Source: Hoeflea sp.
GTDB lineage: Bacteria; Pseudomonadota; Alphaproteobacteria; Rhizobiales; Rhizobiaceae
NCBI RefSeq assembly: GCF_030682515.1
Contig: NZ_JAUXOD010000051.1
Location: 124,001-188,000, forward strand
Length of the DNA: 64,000 nt
Direction: 5' to 3'
Shown here: one piece after another, positions 63,644 through 64,000 of the stretch
How positions within the stretch are numbered: the first letter of the stretch is position 1
Layout of the letters: each line of letters begins with the position of its first letter
Notes under the pieces: model-generated
Databases searched by the model: none
What the model was told of the DNA's origin: nothing
The model's input: the letters and a program-made list of their open reading frames with translations, nothing else
Program-made: the position numbers and the translations under genes

Positions 63644-64000
63644 CTATCCGGCCGGATCCGCCCCAATCGGCGGCTGGAGGAAGAACACCGCCAGCGCCGT
63701 CAGGCCAAAGGCGAACACCGCATAATACACGGCCGCATCCAGCGCCGCGATGTAGGCCGCCTTGTCGGCAACCGCGCCGTTTGCCGGCATCAGGCGGCTG
63801 AAAAACAGATGTCCCATGATGGCCACGCCCATGGCGCCGCCCACCTGCTGGAAGGACTGCACGCCGCCCGAGGCCGATCCCGCGTCGCGATCGGGCACCT
63901 TGGCGAGCGCCAGCTGAAACAGCGGCGAGACGGCCGCGCCAAGCCCGAGGCCGGCGATCAGCAGGGGCGGCAGGAACAGCATCGTGTCCAGCGCGTCGCC
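63644..64000 (-). CDS. MFS transporter, DHA2 drug:proton antiporter type (C-terminal part)
   Basis: The last 118 codons of a gene cut by the right edge. Residues such as GLGLGAAVSPLFQLALAKVPDRDAG and GGVQSFQQVGGAMGVAIMG match the motif around helices 11-13 of 14-helix EmrB/QacA-type exporters, followed by a final hydrophobic helix and a short PIGADPAG end. The substrate is unknown; most relatives export drugs or hydrophobic compounds. Confidence 0.85.
   Translation of the reverse strand, partial: GDALDTMLFLPPLLIAGLGLGAAVSPLFQLALAKVPDRDAGSASGGVQSFQQVGGAMGVAIMGHLFFSRLMPANGAVADKAAYIAALDAAVYYAVFAFGLTALAVFFLQPPIGADPAG

Overview
The window is GC-rich, densely coded DNA with tight operons and many 4-bp ATGA/GTGA overlaps. 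It has no rRNA, tRNA, phage, transposon or CRISPR signature. Gene content (three TRAP transporters, hut with hutF/hutG, an L-carnitine dehydrogenase-thioesterase fusion, GlxA-type and BetI-type regulators, transglutaminase/ATP-grasp genes) suggests an alphaproteobacterium, most likely Rhizobiales/Hyphomicrobiales with a marine or plant-associated heterotrophic lifestyle. The assignment is by gene content only. The region looks like a chromosomal or chromid catabolic island specialised in small nitrogenous and organic-acid substrates.

Layout. 1-4.3 kb: TRAP transporter 1 with cupin, IclR regulator and the start of a hydantoinase/oxoprolinase A gene, behind a 21-bp dyad operator. 4.5-5.0 kb: DUF4405 membrane protein. 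5.3-10.1 kb: GntR regulator, TRAP transporter 2 and a DHDPS-family lyase/deaminase. 10.3-12.7 kb: beta-mannosidase. 13.0-15.8 kb: gabT-gabD. 15.9-18.7 kb: membrane EEP phosphodiesterase, a small protein, and a YqcI/YcgG heme-enzyme family gene paired with a DUF1989 gene. 18.7-29.3 kb: histidine utilisation (hutI-H-G-U leading into TRAP transporter 3; hutF-hutC divergent). 29.3-38.5 kb: carnitine/gamma-butyrobetaine cluster with a CdhR-like regulator. 38.5-46.0 kb: polar amino-acid ABC transporter divergent from an amidinotransferase-fold hydrolase, TetR, aminotransferase and 2-ketoarginine-decarboxylase-like enzyme. 46.2-53.4 kb: ArgE-like deacetylase and a complete dpp/opp-type peptide ABC operon. 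53.4-60.0 kb: transglutaminase / circularly permuted ATP-grasp-alpha-E / transglutaminase-DUF2126 operon. 60.3-64 kb: CheW, DEAD-box helicase, and the 3-prime end of an MFS transporter.

How the parts connect (inference). Arginine-type substrates imported by the ABC system could pass through AruH/AruI-like steps to 4-guanidinobutyrate and then GABA, which GabT/GabD send to succinate. Histidine goes through the five-step hut route to glutamate and formate. Gamma-butyrobetaine or crotonobetaine could be activated by the ADP-forming CoA ligase, oxidised and hydrated to carnitine, then oxidised and cleaved to glycine betaine.

The most promising under-described items are: the PhnZ/TmpB-like HD-domain protein in the carnitine operon; the YqcI/DUF1989 pair; the transglutaminase/ATP-grasp operon; the TRAP transporter fused transcriptionally to hut; and a recurring perfect GC-rich hairpin placed just after the binding-protein gene in four of the five transporter operons.
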